NCBI GenBank assembly: GCA_021838585.1
Contig: JAKCDE010000018.1
Coordinates: 1 to 22,157, forward strand
Direction of reading: 5' to 3'
Origin: Nitrospirota bacterium
Lineage (GTDB): Bacteria; Nitrospirota_A; Leptospirillia; Leptospirillales; Leptospirillaceae
DNA length: 22,157 bases
How positions within the stretch are numbered: the first letter of the stretch is position 1; every line of letters starts with the position of its first letter. The position numbers and the translations under genes are program-made. The notes beneath the pieces are model-generated. The model was not told the origin of the DNA, made no database searches, and saw only the letters and a program-made list of their open reading frames with translations. This document shows positions 7,284-15,457 of the stretch, in pieces.

Positions 7284-7582
7284 TGGAAATTGAAGATGAT
7301 TCTTCCAGTAAAAAAGTCGCGGTGGGCGCGCGATGTCTCAGGGTGCTTGGTCATCCTGTCCGGATTCAGCTCCTTGAAATCCTGAGCGAAGGGGAACAAA
7401 GTGTGGGAGTTCTGGCAGAGAGGCTGGGGGTGTCCCAGTCGAACCTCTCCCAGCATCTGGCTATTTTGCGGGACAAGGGGATTCTGGCGGACAGGCGGAC
7501 GGGCCATCAGGTCTTTTACCGGCTGGCGGACTCCAGGATTCCGGCATTCTTTACCATGATGAAGGAGATTTTCTGCCGATGA
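7283..7582 (+). CDS. ArsR/SmtB-family transcriptional repressor, YgaV-like
   Basis: A 99-aa winged-helix regulator. LRVLGHPVRIQLLEIL (19-34) and the recognition helix SQSNLSQHLAILRDKGIL (51-68), followed by a wing (ADRRTGHQVFYRL), are classic ArsR/SmtB features. The metal-site ELCVCDL motif of ArsR is absent. There are only two cysteines, Cys18 near the N-terminus and Cys98 in a C-terminal IFCR. The latter resembles the VYCP tail of E. coli YgaV, and two-Cys members of this group (BigR, SqrR, YgaV) sense reactive sulfur or related oxidants; the position of Cys18 differs from theirs. The ATG at 7283 is preferred over an in-frame TTG at 7247 because that TTG is the -35 box. The stop overlaps the next start (ATGA), marking the first gene of an efflux operon. 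Confidence 0.9.
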   Translation: MEIEDDSSSKKVAVGARCLRVLGHPVRIQLLEILSEGEQSVGVLAERLGVSQSNLSQHLAILRDKGILADRRTGHQVFYRLADSRIPAFFTMMKEIFCR

Positions 7583-8961
7583 AGATTGCCCTCTTCCAGT
7601 TTTCGGCCGTTCTTCTGACGGCGCTTCTGATCCTGTGGCCCGATTCATCCCGCGCTCTGACCCTGTCGGAGGCCGTCCACGCGGCCGTCGACGGGAATCC
7701 GGACCTTCGTGCGGCCAGGCTTGACGAGGAGGCCCAGAAAACCCGCAGCACGCAGGCCATTGGAACCTACCTGCCGACCCTGGCGGTGGAGGAAAGCTTC
7801 ATTTCGACCAACAACCCCCTGACTGCTTTCGGAATTCTTCTGAACGAAGCCTTGGTCACCTCGACCTCCTTCACCAACCTCAATTCCCTCAACAATCCGG
7901 CCAACACCCAGACATTCGGCTTCCAGGCCCAGGTTTCCGAGACGATCTTTTCCGGAGGGGGGCGCTTTCATGGCCTCCGGGCGGCCAACAGGCAGAGCGA
8001 ATCGCGTCACGAGATGGTCCGATGGAAGGAGCAGGTACTGATCGAGCAGACCTCTCGCGCCTTTCTTGACGTTCTGCTGGCTTCGGACCGGGTTTCTGTT
8101 CTTGCCGAAATGGTTCGGGCGGCCCGGGAGGAGGAAAAGATCGCGCGGGACAACGTCGCGGCAGGAAAGAGCGTCCGGGCGGAATATCTTGCGGCGGGAG
8201 TCCATGAAAAACATCTCTCGGTCCGCCTTCTTCAGGCCCAGAAGGATGTGACTCTGGCTCGGATCCGTCTGTCGCGGCTGATGGGACAGAAAAAGGATTC
8301 GGGGATGCTCTTCAGCGATCCAGGCCTGCTCGATCGTGCCGAAACCACTTACCGGTCCTTGGGGGAGAAGGGTGTCGAAGCTCTTGTCGGGCAGGCCCTC
8401 TCGGATCGCCCGGACTACCTGTCGCTGGAAAAAGAGATCGCGGCCCGGCGTGAAATGGCGAGCGGGGCGCTGGCCGGATTCTTCCCTCAGGTGAGCGCTC
8501 AGGGGCTCTACAACGAATACAATCCTACCCTGGCCTGGGGCAAGCAGGACTACACGGTGATCGGGCAAGTCCAGTGGAACCTCTTCAACGGAATGTCCGA
8601 CAAGGAAAAACGCCAGCGGGCTTCTCTTGCACTTCTCGAGGCCGAATACCGGGAAGAGGACCTGCGGAACGCGCTCGTCTACGATGTCCGGGCGGCATGG
8701 GCCGAAAGCGAAACATTGTTTGACGCGCTGAAAGTGGACCAGGGGCGTCTGGAGGAAGAGTCCGAGGAGCGACGGATCGTCCACGAGCGCTATCGCGTGG
8801 GGCTCGTCCGTTTCGCTGACATGCTCCGCTCCGATGTCGCCTATCGTCGGGCCCGTTTGCGTCTTCTGAACGACCGGACGCGTTTCGTGGAGGCTGTTCT
8901 CGCTCTGAAGAAGGCCGTTGGAGCTTTGTCCGAGAAGGATCCTGTATTCCGGAATCCCTGA
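7579..8961 (+). CDS. TolC-type outer-membrane efflux protein
   Basis: A 460-aa protein of the outer-membrane factor family, which forms the trimeric exit duct of tripartite pumps. A signal peptide occupies about residues 1-26 (hydrophobic ALFQFSAVLLTALLILW, then SRA). The mature start LTLSEAVHAAVDGNPDLRAARLDEEAQ is the usual opening of the family. Two long alpha-helical repeats follow (about 150-245 and 345-445), separated by strand regions such as TFGFQAQVSETIF and GQVQWNLFNGMSD, which are the beta-barrel strands. The start overlaps the ArsR stop by ATGA, and the fusion-protein gene begins 21 bp after its stop. Family assignment is secure; substrate cannot be read from this subunit. Confidence 0.95.
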   Translation: MKIALFQFSAVLLTALLILWPDSSRALTLSEAVHAAVDGNPDLRAARLDEEAQKTRSTQAIGTYLPTLAVEESFISTNNPLTAFGILLNEALVTSTSFTNLNSLNNPANTQTFGFQAQVSETIFSGGGRFHGLRAANRQSESRHEMVRWKEQVLIEQTSRAFLDVLLASDRVSVLAEMVRAAREEEKIARDNVAAGKSVRAEYLAAGVHEKHLSVRLLQAQKDVTLARIRLSRLMGQKKDSGMLFSDPGLLDRAETTYRSLGEKGVEALVGQALSDRPDYLSLEKEIAARREMASGALAGFFPQVSAQGLYNEYNPTLAWGKQDYTVIGQVQWNLFNGMSDKEKRQRASLALLEAEYREEDLRNALVYDVRAAWAESETLFDALKVDQGRLEEESEERRIVHERYRVGLVRFADMLRSDVAYRRARLRLLNDRTRFVEAVLALKKAVGALSEKDPVFRNP

Positions 8962-8982
8962 CAAAGGGGAGAGGAAAGGTTC

Positions 8983-10131
8983 ATGAGTCTTGCTCCGGGG
9001 ATGAAGGCCTTGATGAAAAGGGGTGAAGGGTCGATGTTTTTTCTGAATGTCCGGGCAAATCCCGGCACCGTTTTCGGAATCGTGGGTGGGGTGATTCTTC
9101 TGGGGATATTTTCAATGGCAGGATGTTCTCGCGGAGAAAAGCCCGCCTCTTCCCCGAGTCTCCCCCCCCTGGCTGTCCGGATCGTCTCTCCCGAGGCTTC
9201 CGGCATCACCCGGGAGATTTCCGTCGCCGGCGTCGTCCGGGGAATTCACGAAGCCGATCTGACGGCCCGGGTGGAGGGTCAGGTGGAGCGGATTCCGGTC
9301 CACCTCGGAGAAAAAGTCGCAAAGGGACAGCTTCTGGTCGTCCTGTCTGGACAGACCTACGCCGCGCACCTCTCCCGGGCCCAGGCGGCCCTGGCGTACG
9401 CCCGGACAAACTTCGCCCGGATCGATCGTCTCTTCCACGACGGAAGCGCATCCCGCTCCGAATGGGACCGGGCCAAGCAGGCGCTCGACGTGGCCGTTGC
9501 CGAAGAGAAGGGGGCCTCGGCACAGCTGTCCTGGACCCGGGTTCTCGCGCCCTTCGCCGGACGGGTCGCCCATCGGGCGGTCCACCGGGGAGATGTCGTC
9601 CATATCGGGATGCCGCTCCTGTCCGTGATCGATTCGTCGCGTCTCGAAGTCGTGGCCCACATCCCTGACGCCAATGTCGGCTATCTGAAAATAGGACTTC
9701 CGGTCCGCTTTGATGTCGACGGAAAGGAAATGTCCGGGCGCATCCGGGATCTTTCTCCCCGCTCGGATCCCCTGACCCACACGGTGACGGTCAAGGTTCT
9801 TTTGGCCGCGTCCTCGCAGAAGTCCACGGCAAGGGGTATTGGCCGGATTCCCGGAGTGGACCACCTTGTAGGGGTCTACGGAAAGCTTTACATCCCCGTT
9901 GCCGGATCCCCAGGGATCTTCGTTCCCGCCTCGGCTGTGATCGACCACGAGGGACTCCACGAACTATTCGTGGTCCGGAACGATCACGCGGAGCTCCGGT
10001 ATGTCCGGACGGGACGTTCGGAAAACGGGAAGACCGAGATTCTTTCCGGAATTTCGGCCAAAGAGAAAATCGTGGCGTCGCCTCCGCCGACTCTTGAGGA
10101 CGGGCGGGCGGTCGTGAGGCAAGTGCCATGA
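8983..10131 (+). CDS. RND efflux membrane-fusion lipoprotein (HlyD/AcrA family)
   Basis: A 382-aa periplasmic adaptor linking the RND pump to the TolC-type duct. It has a hydrophobic segment ending in a lipobox MAGC (Cys48), so it is probably anchored by lipid to the inner membrane. The lipoyl half-motif ARVEGQVERIPVHLGEKVAKGQLLVVL is followed by a helical hairpin (about 115-175), the second lipoyl half (TRVLAPFAGRV... GDVV), a beta-barrel domain and a membrane-proximal end. The ATG at 8983 has GAGAGGAAAGG just upstream. An in-frame ATG at 9034 would give a more normal signal-peptide length, so the exact start is uncertain. The stop overlaps the RND gene start (ATGA). There is no His-rich metal-binding extension of the CusB kind. 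Confidence 0.94.
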   Translation: MSLAPGMKALMKRGEGSMFFLNVRANPGTVFGIVGGVILLGIFSMAGCSRGEKPASSPSLPPLAVRIVSPEASGITREISVAGVVRGIHEADLTARVEGQVERIPVHLGEKVAKGQLLVVLSGQTYAAHLSRAQAALAYARTNFARIDRLFHDGSASRSEWDRAKQALDVAVAEEKGASAQLSWTRVLAPFAGRVAHRAVHRGDVVHIGMPLLSVIDSSRLEVVAHIPDANVGYLKIGLPVRFDVDGKEMSGRIRDLSPRSDPLTHTVTVKVLLAASSQKSTARGIGRIPGVDHLVGVYGKLYIPVAGSPGIFVPASAVIDHEGLHELFVVRNDHAELRYVRTGRSENGKTEILSGISAKEKIVASPPPTLEDGRAVVRQVP

Positions 10132-13100
10132 AGGATGGCGGAGGGGTCGCCTCCGGTGGAAGCGCAAAAGGAATCGCCGGCCGGATCGCCCATTTTTTCA
10201 TCGATTCCCGGCTGACTCCAATTTTTGTAATCGTTGCCCTGCTGCTCGGAGGTCTGGCCGTTCTTCGGACACCCCGGGAAGAGGATCCCCAGATTCGCGT
10301 TCCGATGATGGATCTTTTCGTCTCCTATCCGGGAGCCTCGCCCCGGGAAATCGAAAAGAGTGTCACGGAACCCCTCGAACGGCATCTGGACCGCCTCAAG
10401 GGGGTCAAGGCGGTCTATTCCCAGTCGATGCGGGGAAGGACTGTTGTCACGGTTCGTTTCCGGGTCGGCCAGCCCATGAACGAAAGCCTCGTGAAGGTCT
10501 ACGACGAGGTCATGAAGGCCCAGGCCTATCTTCCCGCGGGGACTGGCCCGATCCTCGTGCGTCCGAAGGACATCAACGATGTTCCCGTCCTGGCGGTCAC
10601 CCTTTCTTCCCGGACGGAGTCGGACTTTGCCCTGACCCGCATCGCCATGCGGGTCGTTTCCCGCCTTAAGCGGATTCCCGGGACCGGTTCGGTCTACACC
10701 ATAGGAGGCCGCCACCGGATGATCCGCGTGCAGCTTGACCCCGCGGCCATGAAGGCCTTCGACCTGTCGGCGGTCGATATCGCAGGGGCCCTGACCCGAT
10801 CCAACATCAGCCTCTCCATGGGGAGCTTCGACCGGAACGACACCTCCTTCCGGATCAACCTCTCGGGAAGCCTCAAGACGGCCGACGACGTCCGTAATCT
10901 CGTGGTGGGCGTCGCCGGGGGACGGACCATCCGTCTTTACCAGGTGGCCACCGTCACCGATGGTCCCGAGCCGTTGTCCCACTATCTCTGGCTGGGATAC
11001 GGTCCCGGGCATCCCGGCCAGACCGACGAAACGGCGGTGACGATCGCCCTGGCGAAAAAGAAGGGCATCAATGCGGTGACCGTGACCCGGGCCGCCCTCC
11101 GGAAGGTCCGGGATCTCCAGAAAACGCTCATTCCCTCCGATGTGACCCTGACGGTGACGCGAAACTACGGCCACACCGCCAACGAAAAGGCCAACGATCT
11201 CCTTCTGCATCTCCTGATCGCCACCGCCTCCGTCATTCTGCTTGTCGGAGTGGCCCTCGGCATCAGGGAGACCGGAATTGTGGCCGTCGCCATTCCGGTG
11301 ACCCTTTCACTGACCCTGTTCTTCTCGATGATGATCGGGTACACGATCAACCGGGTGACTCTCTTCGCCCTGATCTTCTCGATCGGGATCCTGGTCGACG
11401 ATGCCATCGTGATCGTGGAGAACATCTATCGCCATTTTCATTTCCTGGGAGGGCGGCATGACCGGCAGACTCTGATCGACCGGGCGATCGTGGCCGTCTC
11501 CGAGGTGGGGAACCCCACGATCCTCGCCACTTTCACCGTCATCGGGGCTCTTCTGCCCATGGCTTTCGTGAGCGGCCTGATGGGGCCATACATGCGGCCG
11601 ATTCCGGTCAACGCCTCGGTGGCGATGCTGGGATCTCTCCTTGTGGCCCTGATCGTCACCCCTTACATGGCCATACGGCTCATACGGCCCGGTGCCAAGG
11701 AAAAGACAGGGACCGGGAGGCTCGAACTCCGGATCCGCCATCTCTACCGGCTCCTTATGGAGCCTCTCCTGGAGTCTTCGAAAAAGCGGATCGTATTTCT
11801 GACGGGAGTGGTTCTCCTGACCGTGGGGTCAATGCTCTTCTTCTATTCCCGGACCATCCTGCTCAAAATGCTTCCCTTCGACAACAAGAGCGAGGTCGAT
11901 GTGGTCATCGACATGCCGGCGGGGACGACGCTCGAGCGGACGGCGGCCGTGGCGCACGCCCTCGAGACCGTGGTCAAAAAAAATCCCTATGTCCGGAGCT
12001 ACGAGGCCTATGTCGGCACCGCCAGTCCCTTCGACTTCAACGGACTGGTCCGCCACTACTATCTTCGCGCGGGGAAACGGGTCGCCGAGCTTCATCTCGA
12101 CCTCCTCCCCAAGAGCCGGCGCTCCCTGGGGAGCCATGCCATCGCCGAGGGGATTGAGCGGAGCCTGATCGGTCCCGCGGCCTCTCTGGGCGCCCGGATC
12201 AAGGTCGTGGAGGTGCCTCCCGGACCTCCCGTCTATGCGCCGATCACAGCAGAGCTCTATGGTTCGAACTATGACGCATTGGCGGCGGAAGGACGGCATC
12301 TGGCCGATCTTTTCCGGACGACTCCGGGCATCGTGGACGTGGACACCTCCCTCCGTGACCCCCAGAGGCTCTACCGGGTGGTGGTTGATCAGGAAAAGTC
12401 GGCCCTGTCAGGGGTTTCCCCAAGCGAGGTCGCCCAGGCCATGAGTCTCGCACTCCATGGGATGAGCGGGACGCTCCACACCGAAACGGGAAAGGGCCAT
12501 GTCCCGATCCTGATTGAGTATCCGGTTCGGGACCGCTCCAACATCCGGGATCTGTCGAGCGTTTTCGTCCGTGGAAGCGGGGGACGCCTGATCCCGGTCC
12601 GCTCCCTGGTTCATGTCGAGCGGCGGACGACCGAGCAGCCGATCTTCCGAAAGAATCTGCGGCCGGTGGTCTACGTGACGGGGAACACCATCGGATCCTC
12701 CCGAAGCCCGGTCTACGCCGCCGTCGACCTCTCCCGAAGGATCGCCTCCGACGCCCGCGCCCACGGGGTGGCACTCCGGCAGATCTTCACCGGCTATCCC
12801 TGGTCCACCTCGGGGATGACGGTCCGCTGGGGAGGGGAGTGGCAGGTCACGTTCGTCACCTTCCGGGACATGGGTATCGCCTTCGCCGCGGCGATCATCC
12901 TGATCTATCTCCTGATCGTGGCCGAATTTGAGAGCTTCGTCACACCGCTCGTGATCATGAGCCCCATACCCCTGGCCCTCATCGGGGTCATTCCGGGCCA
13001 CATCCTGCTGGGGTCGAACTTCACCGCGACCTCCATGATCGGATTCATCGCCCTGGCCGGGATCATGGTGCGAAACTCGATTCTTCTCGTCGATTTTCTC

Positions 13101-13394
13101 CACACCAAGAGGGATGAGGGAATCCCGATCCGGCAGGCCATCCTCGAGACGGGGGCGGTGCGGACCCGCCCCATTCTGCTCACGGCGGCGGCGCTGATCG
13201 CCGGATCCTTCGTCATCCTCTCCGACCCCATCTTCCGGGGGATGGCGATCGCCCTGCTTTTCGGGTCGGTGGTATCGACCCTCCTGACGCTTTTTGTCGT
13301 CCCCCTCCTGATTTTTCTGGTGGAGGGGAAGTCCTGGCCGCAGGGCCGGCGGGGGACTTCGGACCCCGGGAGCAGAGAGGTTGCGCAACATTGA
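10128..13394 (+). CDS. RND efflux pump permease (AcrB-like, HAE1-type)
   Basis: A 1088-aa inner-membrane proton-driven pump subunit. TM1 is near residues 29-48. It is followed by REEDPQIRVPMMDLFVSYPG and SVTEPLERHLDRLKGV, the standard opening of the porter domain. TM4 carries ILVDDAIVIVEN with the Asp pair at about 424-425, the proton-relay residues of hydrophobe/amphiphile pumps. Heavy-metal pumps (CusA/CzcA) have DFGxxxDGAV here instead, so a metal substrate is not favoured. The second half repeats the layout, with TM segments around 920-1080 and GIMVRNSILLVDFL near 980. Length is normal and no break was seen. The gene overlaps its fusion-protein partner and is followed 38 bp later by the DUF2892 gene. 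Confidence 0.96.
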   Translation: MKDGGGVASGGSAKGIAGRIAHFFIDSRLTPIFVIVALLLGGLAVLRTPREEDPQIRVPMMDLFVSYPGASPREIEKSVTEPLERHLDRLKGVKAVYSQSMRGRTVVTVRFRVGQPMNESLVKVYDEVMKAQAYLPAGTGPILVRPKDINDVPVLAVTLSSRTESDFALTRIAMRVVSRLKRIPGTGSVYTIGGRHRMIRVQLDPAAMKAFDLSAVDIAGALTRSNISLSMGSFDRNDTSFRINLSGSLKTADDVRNLVVGVAGGRTIRLYQVATVTDGPEPLSHYLWLGYGPGHPGQTDETAVTIALAKKKGINAVTVTRAALRKVRDLQKTLIPSDVTLTVTRNYGHTANEKANDLLLHLLIATASVILLVGVALGIRETGIVAVAIPVTLSLTLFFSMMIGYTINRVTLFALIFSIGILVDDAIVIVENIYRHFHFLGGRHDRQTLIDRAIVAVSEVGNPTILATFTVIGALLPMAFVSGLMGPYMRPIPVNASVAMLGSLLVALIVTPYMAIRLIRPGAKEKTGTGRLELRIRHLYRLLMEPLLESSKKRIVFLTGVVLLTVGSMLFFYSRTILLKMLPFDNKSEVDVVIDMPAGTTLERTAAVAHALETVVKKNPYVRSYEAYVGTASPFDFNGLVRHYYLRAGKRVAELHLDLLPKSRRSLGSHAIAEGIERSLIGPAASLGARIKVVEVPPGPPVYAPITAELYGSNYDALAAEGRHLADLFRTTPGIVDVDTSLRDPQRLYRVVVDQEKSALSGVSPSEVAQAMSLALHGMSGTLHTETGKGHVPILIEYPVRDRSNIRDLSSVFVRGSGGRLIPVRSLVHVERRTTEQPIFRKNLRPVVYVTGNTIGSSRSPVYAAVDLSRRIASDARAHGVALRQIFTGYPWSTSGMTVRWGGEWQVTFVTFRDMGIAFAAAIILIYLLIVAEFESFVTPLVIMSPIPLALIGVIPGHILLGSNFTATSMIGFIALAGIMVRNSILLVDFLHTKRDEGIPIRQAILETGAVRTRPILLTAAALIAGSFVILSDPIFRGMAIALLFGSVVSTLLTLFVVPLLIFLVEGKSWPQGRRGTSDPGSREVAQH

Positions 13395-13432
13395 ACCAAC
13401 ACCAACACAGTGTGATACAAAAGGAGTCGACG

Positions 13433-13651
13433 ATGTCCATTGAACGCATGATCCGGGCCCTGGCGGGAACCCTCATTCTGGTGAGCCTCCTGCTGTCGGT
13501 CTATGTCTCGAGAAACTGGCTGTGGCTCACGGCCTTCGTGGGAGCCAACCTCCTCCAGTCATCGCTGACCCGCTGGTGTCTGGCGGAGAGCATTCTCAGG
13601 AAGATCCTGAAGCGCCCCCGTCCTGACGGGGCGAAAGGATGCGGGGTCTAG
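13433..13651 (+). CDS. DUF2892 small membrane protein (YgaP membrane-domain type)
   Basis: A 72-aa protein: MSIERMIRALAGT, two hydrophobic segments (about 9-25 and 28-45), and a conserved tail LTRWCLAESILRKIL with Cys49. This is the DUF2892 domain, which in E. coli YgaP is the membrane part joined to a rhodanese domain; here it stands alone. The ATG at 13433 has AAAGGAG 7 nt upstream and fits the family start. The longer in-frame reading from 13391 is mostly polar Gln/His sequence and is not used. The gene lies inside the ArsR-RND operon, 38 bp after the pump and 14 bp before the dehydrogenase. Given the YgaV-like regulator at the head of the operon, a link to sulfur handling is plausible but unproven. 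Confidence 0.85.
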   Translation: MSIERMIRALAGTLILVSLLLSVYVSRNWLWLTAFVGANLLQSSLTRWCLAESILRKILKRPRPDGAKGCGV

Positions 13652-13665
13652 AAAAGGAGAGGGCG

Positions 13666-14673
13666 ATGAAAGCCCAGGTTATCCGGCGCCACGGGCCCCT
13701 GGGGCCCGACACGCTGGCTCTTGTGGAACGTCCGGTTCCCGAACCGGGACCGGGAGAGGTGCTGGTTCGCGTCCTGGCCTGCGGAGTTTGCCGGACCGAT
13801 CTTCATGTGGTGGAGGGGGATCTTCCGGTCATCCCCGGGGAGGGAATACCGGGCCACGAGGTGGTGGGGGAGATCGTCCGGGCTGGTCCCGGCACCCGCG
13901 GCCTTTATCGCCCCGGAGACCGGGTGGGGATCGCCTGGCTGTACCGTGCCTGCGGTCTCTGTCCCTATTGCCGGCGAGGGGACGAGAACCTGTGTCTTTC
14001 CCCCCTTTTCACGGGGTATCACCGGCCGGGAGGGTACGCGGAGTTCGTGGTTGGGGACGAGGCCTTCTGCTATCCCCTGTCTTCCGACACCGATCCTGTC
14101 TTGCAGGCGCCTCTCCTTTGCGCCGGGATTATCGGGTACCGGGCCTTTGCACAGTCGGGGCTCGGGGCAGGCCAGCGTCTGGGGCTCTATGGATTCGGGG
14201 CCTCCGCCCATCTCGTGCTGAAGCTCGCTAAGTCTTCGGGACTCACCGTCCATGTCGCCACCCGCGGAGGACTGCACCGGCAGTGGGCCATCGAGGCCGG
14301 GGCCGACTGGGTGGGAGAGAACGCCGCCTCCGTTCCGCCGGAGCCGCTGGACGGGGCGATCCTCTTCGCTCCTGCGGGCGAGCTTGTTCCCGGGATCATG
14401 GCCTCCCTCGACCGGGGAGGGATTCTCCTGACCGCGGGGATCCATCTGACGGACATCCCGCCCCTCAACTACCAGAGGGAGCTTTTCTTCGAAAAACGTC
14501 TGAGGTCGGTCACCGCGAACACCCGGGAAGACGGCAGGGCCTGGCTTCGGGTGGCCCGGGAACGGGCTCTCGTTCCCGAAGTGACCTTATACCCACTGGA
14601 AGAGGCCGGGCGGGCTCTGGAGGATCTCAAGAACGACCGCCTCAAGGGAGTCGCGGTCCTCAAGGTGGGCTGA
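13666..14673 (+). CDS. Zinc-dependent alcohol dehydrogenase (MDR superfamily)
   Basis: A 335-aa medium-chain dehydrogenase/reductase, close in style to the TIGR02822 alcohol dehydrogenase family. Catalytic-zinc ligands are Cys42 (in CGVCRTD), His64 (in GHE) and probably Cys152 (LLCAG). Structural-zinc cysteines are 96, 99, 102 and 110. The Rossmann fingerprint is GLYGFGASAH (173-182); since the turn is not GxGxxG, NAD versus NADP preference is not called. It should oxidise alcohols or reduce aldehydes in the cytoplasm; the substrate is unknown. The ATG at 13666 is chosen because AAAAGGAGAGG lies just upstream; an in-frame ATG at 13639 overlaps the previous gene and lacks such a site. It is the last gene of the operon, followed by a strong hairpin. 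A dehydrogenase in an efflux operon may detoxify a reactive carbonyl, which is inference. Confidence 0.93.
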   Translation: MKAQVIRRHGPLGPDTLALVERPVPEPGPGEVLVRVLACGVCRTDLHVVEGDLPVIPGEGIPGHEVVGEIVRAGPGTRGLYRPGDRVGIAWLYRACGLCPYCRRGDENLCLSPLFTGYHRPGGYAEFVVGDEAFCYPLSSDTDPVLQAPLLCAGIIGYRAFAQSGLGAGQRLGLYGFGASAHLVLKLAKSSGLTVHVATRGGLHRQWAIEAGADWVGENAASVPPEPLDGAILFAPAGELVPGIMASLDRGGILLTAGIHLTDIPPLNYQRELFFEKRLRSVTANTREDGRAWLRVARERALVPEVTLYPLEEAGRALEDLKNDRLKGVAVLKVG

Positions 14674-14675
14674 GA

Positions 14676-14699
14676 GGGGGCCTCCGGACGGAGGCCCCC
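14676..14699. terminator. Strong hairpin between convergent genes
   Basis: A perfect 11-bp GC-rich stem (14676-14686 with 14689-14699) separated by GA. It starts 2 nt after the dehydrogenase stop and 24 nt beyond the stop of the convergent minus-strand gene. There is no long T-run on either side, but position and strength suggest a shared terminator. Confidence 0.75.
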
Positions 14700-14722
14700 T
14701 CCTTGGGGTGAATCAGGGGATT

Positions 14723-15112
14723 CTATTTGACGTCGACGTCGACCGAGGCCCTGGCCTTCAGAAGGTCGTGATGGCGCGAGGCGGCCCGGAGCATGATGGT
14801 GTGGTGTCCGCTGGGCAGATTGAGGGTCACCGGATCGTCGTGGGTGGCCTCCAGAAAATTTCCGTCCACGAAAATGTGGACATGGTTGGCCCGGCCTTCC
14901 TTGTGGTAGGCGTACTTGACCCGGACCTTTTGGGAAACGGTCTCCCCGTTTTTCGGAGAGAGAATCTTGATGGTAGTCTCGGCCAGGGCGGTCGAGAGGG
15001 GAAGAAGAATCAGGGATCCGGCCAGTGCCGCTGTCGTCAGCCTTTTCGAATGGAGCGAAAAAAGGTCTTTCAGTTTTCCAGATTTCAGGTCGATTCCATT
15101 TTTCCCGAACAT
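14723..15112 (-). CDS. Small His-rich periplasmic protein, DUF4399-like beta-sandwich
   Basis: A 129-aa exported protein. A long basic N-region precedes a hydrophobic stretch (LTTAALAGSLILLPLS) and a signal-peptidase site ALA|ET after residue 44. The mature 85 residues read as an Ig-like fold: IKILSPKNGETVSQKVRVKY, NHVHIFVDG, LPSGHHTIMLRAAS and a final ASVDVDV strand. This order resembles DUF4399-type domains (a GHHHLLID-like strand, then 'LxxGxHTL'). Eight histidines (70, 77, 79, 91, 103, 104, 114, 115) could bind a metal, but no known site is recognised. The start is supported by AAGGAGG 6 nt upstream. It is convergent with the dehydrogenase and is transcribed alone. Family placement is tentative. 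Confidence 0.75.
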   Translation of the reverse strand: MFGKNGIDLKSGKLKDLFSLHSKRLTTAALAGSLILLPLSTALAETTIKILSPKNGETVSQKVRVKYAYHKEGRANHVHIFVDGNFLEATHDDPVTLNLPSGHHTIMLRAASRHHDLLKARASVDVDVK

Positions 15113-15196
15113 CGTGTCCTCCTTAATTTGACATCAATGATTCCCGCTCTCATCCATCGATCTTTGCGAATCCTCATGGATGCATGAATTTTTTGG

Positions 15197-15220
15197 AGTT
15201 GAAGGAACGATGATTCAACT
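15197..15220. promoter_or_regulatory. Dyad AGTTGAA-N10-TTCAACT, candidate operator
   Basis: A perfect 7-bp inverted repeat with a 10-bp spacer (arms 15197-15203 and 15214-15220), about 85 bp upstream of the minus-strand start codon and about 65 bp upstream of the ferredoxin promoter. One helical turn between arms suits a dimeric regulator. Which gene it serves is not clear. Confidence 0.35.
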
Positions 15221-15282
15221 TTACCACCCGAACTACCCTCCGTAAAGGAATGGGAGGGACCGGCCGCTCCGGACGAAACGCG

Positions 15283-15312
15283 TTGACGAAATCCCTCCGG
15301 GTCCATTAAAAT
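15283..15312 (+). promoter_or_regulatory. Sigma-70-type promoter for the ferredoxin gene
   Basis: TTGACG (15283-15288) and TAAAAT (15307-15312) with an 18-bp spacer. Predicted start near 15319, about 139 nt before the ferredoxin ATG. Confidence 0.6.
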
Positions 15313-15457
15313 CCGGAGTAGGTTGGTCGTTGTCCATGCCTGCCCTTCATCCAGGTTTTCCCTCACGGGGCGACGCAGTCCCGACATTCCAGTAAAACGT
15401 CCATTGCCCGTCATGAGAGCCGCACCCTTTCTGCGGGTTCAAAAAGGAGATTTTGCG

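Larger units (their letters stand above)
15113..15457. other. 345-bp divergent intergenic region
   Basis: This separates the minus-strand His-rich protein from the plus-strand ferredoxin. It holds a 7-bp inverted repeat at 15197-15220 and a plus-strand promoter at 15283-15312 (both listed). The ferredoxin transcript would have a leader of roughly 140 nt in which I see no small gene with a ribosome-binding site. No minus-strand promoter with two good boxes was found. Confidence 0.55.

Noticed and set aside
10128..13394. Heavy-metal (CusA/CzcA-type) RND pump
   Set aside because: TM4 has VDDAIVIVEN rather than the DFGxxxDGAV pattern of metal pumps, and the fusion protein lacks a metal-binding extension.
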